Assembly (NCBI RefSeq): GCF_003325955.1
Contig: NZ_CP030929.1
Span: 496,001-560,000 of the forward strand
Source: Aurantimicrobium sp. MWH-Uga1
GTDB lineage: Bacteria > Actinomycetota > Actinomycetes > Actinomycetales > Microbacteriaceae
Direction: 5' to 3'
Length of the DNA: 64,000 bases
Shown: positions 61,736 to 64,000 of the stretch, piece after piece
How positions within the stretch are numbered: the first letter of the stretch is position 1
How the letters are laid out: each line of letters starts with the position of its first letter
The notes under the pieces: model-generated
The model's database searches: none
The model's input: the letters and a program-made list of their open reading frames with translations, nothing else
What the model was told of the DNA's origin: nothing
Translations under genes and position numbers: made by a program

Positions 61736-63808
61736 CTACGAGTTTGCAGCGTTGAACAACAAAATGGATGTTCCTGTGAGTTTGAATGTCTCACCAGGGC
61801 GTAGCACGCCGGGGACATCTCGAGGAGTGTGGTGGGGGCTAAACCACAGTGGCTCGTAGAAGAGAACCCCCTCATGTTTGGGAACCACTACAGAAGTGGG
61901 TTGTTCGGTTCCATGGATGATCATCAAAATACGGTTGAAATCACCAGATTCTGGGGTACTTGCGGCAACATACTGCAATGTTCGGTTGTGAGGATCTTCC
62001 CAATCCTCCAACTCCATCATTTCGCCCTGGGTGTTGTACCAATCAACTTGGCTGGCACTGGGAATGCGCTCGCCGAACACACCAAACTTTGTCGGACGCA
62101 ATGCGGGGTGTTCGCGGCGCATCTTTGTGAGGTGTTTGGTGGTCGCTAGCATGTCTTGCTGCCACTCCTGAAGCTCCCAGTTCACCCAGGTCAAAGGGGA
62201 GTCATGACAGTAGGCATTGTTGTTTCCGTGCTGTGTGCGACCGAACTCATCCCCGGCAGTAATCATGGGGATACCTGCCGACAGAAGCAATGTCCCCATC
62301 AAATTACGCATAGTGCGCCGGCGTGCAGCAATCACATCAGGATTATCTGTGGGGCCCTCAACGCCGTGGTTAAAGGAACGGTTGTTATCCGTTCCATCGC
62401 GGTTATCTTCACCGTTACCGATGTTGTGCTTGTAGTTGTACATCGTTAGATCGTTCAACGTAAAGCCATCATGTGCGGTGATGAAGTTCACGGAGGCGAC
62501 AGGACCGCGCTCGGCAGAGAATGTGTTGCTTGATCCAGCTAACCGAGTAGCGAAGCCGCCCACGCCGGTGGGGGCGATGCCGGTCTCTCGAGCCTGTGCA
62601 ATATCAGGCAACCAGAAGTTACGAATGCGATCGCGGTAGCGATCATTCCATTCGTGCCAGCCGTCAGCAAAGTTTCCGGTCTGCCAGCCCCCGAGGCCAA
62701 CATCCCACGGTTCTGCGATGAGTTTGGTGGTGGAGAGCACGGGGTCTGTGCGAATAGCTTCGAGCAGAGGGTGGTCTTTTTCGTACTCTGCGTCTTTATT
62801 GCGACCCAACGTCACAGCAAGGTCAAAACGGAAACCGTCTACCTGGACCTCCTCGGCCCAGTAACGCAGCGAATCAAGAATCAGTTGTTGAACAACAGGC
62901 TGAGAAGCATTCAAAGAATTGCCGCACCCTGTGGTGTCGATGTATTCACCATCGGGCGTTTGGCGGTAGTAGCTCGCGTTGTCTAAGCCGCGAAAGCTCA
63001 GACGTGGGCCGAACTTACCTTCCTCAGCGGTGTGGTTGTAGACCACATCAAGGATGACCTCTAATCCAGCAGCGTGGAGGTCCTTGACCATCTGTTTGAA
63101 TTCGCGAAGTACCGCAGAAGGTCCCTCCGCACGAGATGCATGGGTGGCATAGGCCTCGTGGGGAGTAAAGAAGTTCAGGGTGTTGTATCCCCAGTAGTTG
63201 GTCAGGCCCTGGCGAAGAAGGTGTTCTTCGGAAACAAAGGTGTGGACCGGAAGTAGTTCAACCGCTGTTACTCCCAACTCAGTGAGGTAGGTCGTCATGG
63301 CTTCGTGACCGAGACCGGCATAGGTACCGCGCAGTTCTAGCGGAACGCCAGGATGCATCTTGGTCAGGCCGCGAACATGTGCTTCATAGATGACCGACTG
63401 GTCAAGTGGGGTTTGGGGTTTGGTCGAGTCTTCCCAATCAAAGCTGGTGTCCACCACGACATTGCGCCACTGGTTTCCAACTTTGCTCAAACCTTTGGCG
63501 TAGGGGTCAATGAGGAGTTCTTCAACCGAGAACGAATCTTGTGGACCTGCAGGGCCCCACGCTTGCAGTGAATACTCAGCACCAGGGATGAGCTTGGATG
63601 ATGTGGTACTCCACACCCCTGCCTTCCCTTTTTTCAAAGAATGGCGTTCAGCAATGTGGTTGCTACCGGGTGCCTCATAGACAAGTAGGTCAATTCCCTC
63701 AGCATGCGCACTAAACACCTTGAGCTCGCCACCGTTACCGGTTTGGCGCACGCCAAGGTTGTTCAGTGCAGGAGGGATAGTCACTCGAAATAGACTATCC
63801 AGATACAT
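61736..63808 (-). CDS. glgX: Glycogen debranching enzyme (isoamylase type)
   Basis: Hydrolyses alpha-1,6 links in limit dextrin. 690 aa. CBM48-like N-terminus (RVTIPPALNNLGVRQTGNGG), DQSVIYEAHVRGLTKMHPGVP, LELLPVHTF-like loop (VELLPVHTFVSEE), NYWGYNTLNFFTPHEAYA, DVVYNHTAEEGK, nucleophile Asp in DGFRFDLAVTLGR, acid Glu in IAEPWDVGLGGWQTG, and NFITAHDGFTLNDLTMYNYK. First gene of glgX-glgE-glgB, divergent from the cysteine desulfurase. Breakdown and synthesis enzymes share one transcription unit. Confidence 0.95.
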   Translation of the reverse strand: MYLDSLFRVTIPPALNNLGVRQTGNGGELKVFSAHAEGIDLLVYEAPGSNHIAERHSLKKGKAGVWSTTSSKLIPGAEYSLQAWGPAGPQDSFSVEELLIDPYAKGLSKVGNQWRNVVVDTSFDWEDSTKPQTPLDQSVIYEAHVRGLTKMHPGVPLELRGTYAGLGHEAMTTYLTELGVTAVELLPVHTFVSEEHLLRQGLTNYWGYNTLNFFTPHEAYATHASRAEGPSAVLREFKQMVKDLHAAGLEVILDVVYNHTAEEGKFGPRLSFRGLDNASYYRQTPDGEYIDTTGCGNSLNASQPVVQQLILDSLRYWAEEVQVDGFRFDLAVTLGRNKDAEYEKDHPLLEAIRTDPVLSTTKLIAEPWDVGLGGWQTGNFADGWHEWNDRYRDRIRNFWLPDIAQARETGIAPTGVGGFATRLAGSSNTFSAERGPVASVNFITAHDGFTLNDLTMYNYKHNIGNGEDNRDGTDNNRSFNHGVEGPTDNPDVIAARRRTMRNLMGTLLLSAGIPMITAGDEFGRTQHGNNNAYCHDSPLTWVNWELQEWQQDMLATTKHLTKMRREHPALRPTKFGVFGERIPSASQVDWYNTQGEMMELEDWEDPHNRTLQYVAASTPESGDFNRILMIIHGTEQPTSVVVPKHEGVLFYEPLWFSPHHTPRDVPGVLRPGETFKLTGTSILLFNAANS

Positions 63809-63882
63809 TGCCAGTATGTTTCGAACGCGGTGGACCGGCAGAAAATAGGTTCAACCACTGGTTTAAGGACAGGAGAGTACTC

Positions 63883-64000
63883 ATGGCTTATCTCGACCAT
63901 GCCGCCTCCACTCCAGTGCGGCCCGAAGCAGCCAAGGCTTACACAGACGCTCTTGAACTAGCAGGAAACCCCTCTTCAGTTCACCGTCACGGTCAAGCGG
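63883..64000 (+). CDS. Cysteine desulfurase (NifS/IscS class), 5' part
   Basis: The first 39 codons are visible; the gene runs off the right edge. AGGAGAG lies upstream of ATG 63883. MAYLDHAASTPVRPEAAKAY and GNPSSVHRHGQA match the N-terminus of class V aminotransferase-type cysteine desulfurases, which mobilise sulfur for Fe-S clusters and thio-tRNA. The exact role (IscS-like or for tRNA thiolation) cannot be told from this part. Confidence 0.88.
   Translation, partial: MAYLDHAASTPVRPEAAKAYTDALELAGNPSSVHRHGQA

Noticed and set aside
1..64000. tRNA/rRNA genes, CRISPR arrays, insertion sequences, phage genes, attachment sites, replication origin
   Set aside because: By eye I found no cloverleaf with a T-loop, no regularly spaced repeats, no transposase or integrase frame and no DnaA-box cluster. 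A tRNAscan or ISfinder search could confirm this.

Overview
The window comes from the chromosome of an actinobacterium, most likely a low-G+C freshwater-type Microbacteriaceae (Aurantimicrobium, Rhodoluna or Aquiluna are candidates). This rests on the gene neighbourhoods dxr-rseP-ispG-proS-nusA-ylxR-infB-rbfA and truB-ribF-rpsO-pnp-M16-dapB, the Pro/Gly/Ala-rich N-terminus of IF2, DivIVA-family proteins, the GlgE pathway, many GTG starts, and codon use that looks only moderately G+C rich. Genus is an inference. I see no tRNA, rRNA, CRISPR array, insertion sequence or prophage.

Layout. 1-1.9 kb, minus strand: the 5' part of an L-asparaginase II gene and gabT. 2.0-13.5 kb, plus strand: isoprenoid genes dxr and ispG around a site-2 protease, a 27-codon membrane ORF, an MFS transporter, proS, then nusA-ylxR-infB-rbfA without rimP in its usual place. 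13.6-15.6 kb, minus strand: a 2TM protein, mutY and a CruF-like carotenoid gene. 15.7-25.5 kb, plus strand: truB, two small membrane proteins, ribF, a nitrilase-family amidase, an aldehyde dehydrogenase, aspA, apt, an aldo/keto reductase and a YtcJ-like amidohydrolase. 25.5-33.6 kb: an APC exporter-like gene and a divergent catabolic locus (GntR, SDR, ALDH, C26 amidase and glutamine-synthetase-like ligase on the minus strand, ethanolamine-type permease on the plus strand). 33.7-43.3 kb: FKBP, esterase, DUF167, two DUF805 proteins, rpsO, pnp, aldo/keto reductase, M16 protease, phosphatase, dapB and a TPR protein. 43.3-45.5 kb, minus strand: M23 peptidase and a DHA2 transporter. 45.7-57.4 kb: rpsB-tsf-pyrH-frr-cdsA, a four-repeat DivIVA-like protein, a lytic transglycosylase, a small zinc-type protein, a hydrolase, AI-2E and DivIVA genes (minus), a membrane/lipoprotein fusion and a thioredoxin-TPR protein. 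57.4-63.8 kb, minus strand: the glucan operon glgX-glgE-glgB. The window ends in a cysteine desulfurase gene.

The strongest candidate for a distinct system is 26.8-33.6 kb. A permease of the ethanolamine type, a gamma-glutamyl ligase, an SDR, an aldehyde dehydrogenase and a gamma-glutamyl amidase could together import an amino alcohol, mask its amine with glutamate, oxidise the alcohol to an acid, and release glutamate plus an amino acid (glycine if the substrate is ethanolamine), under a FadR-type repressor. The FAD amine oxidase of the putrescine (Puu) pathway is absent and an SDR takes its place, which favours an amino alcohol over a diamine.

A second theme is transcription. At least ten genes, nearly all lacking a good Shine-Dalgarno, have a -10-like TAnnnT or GATAAT hexamer ending 6-7 nt before the start codon, the geometry of leaderless mRNAs in actinobacteria. 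Several translation genes (infB, rpsB, pnp, ylxR) are instead preceded by marked RNA hairpins.
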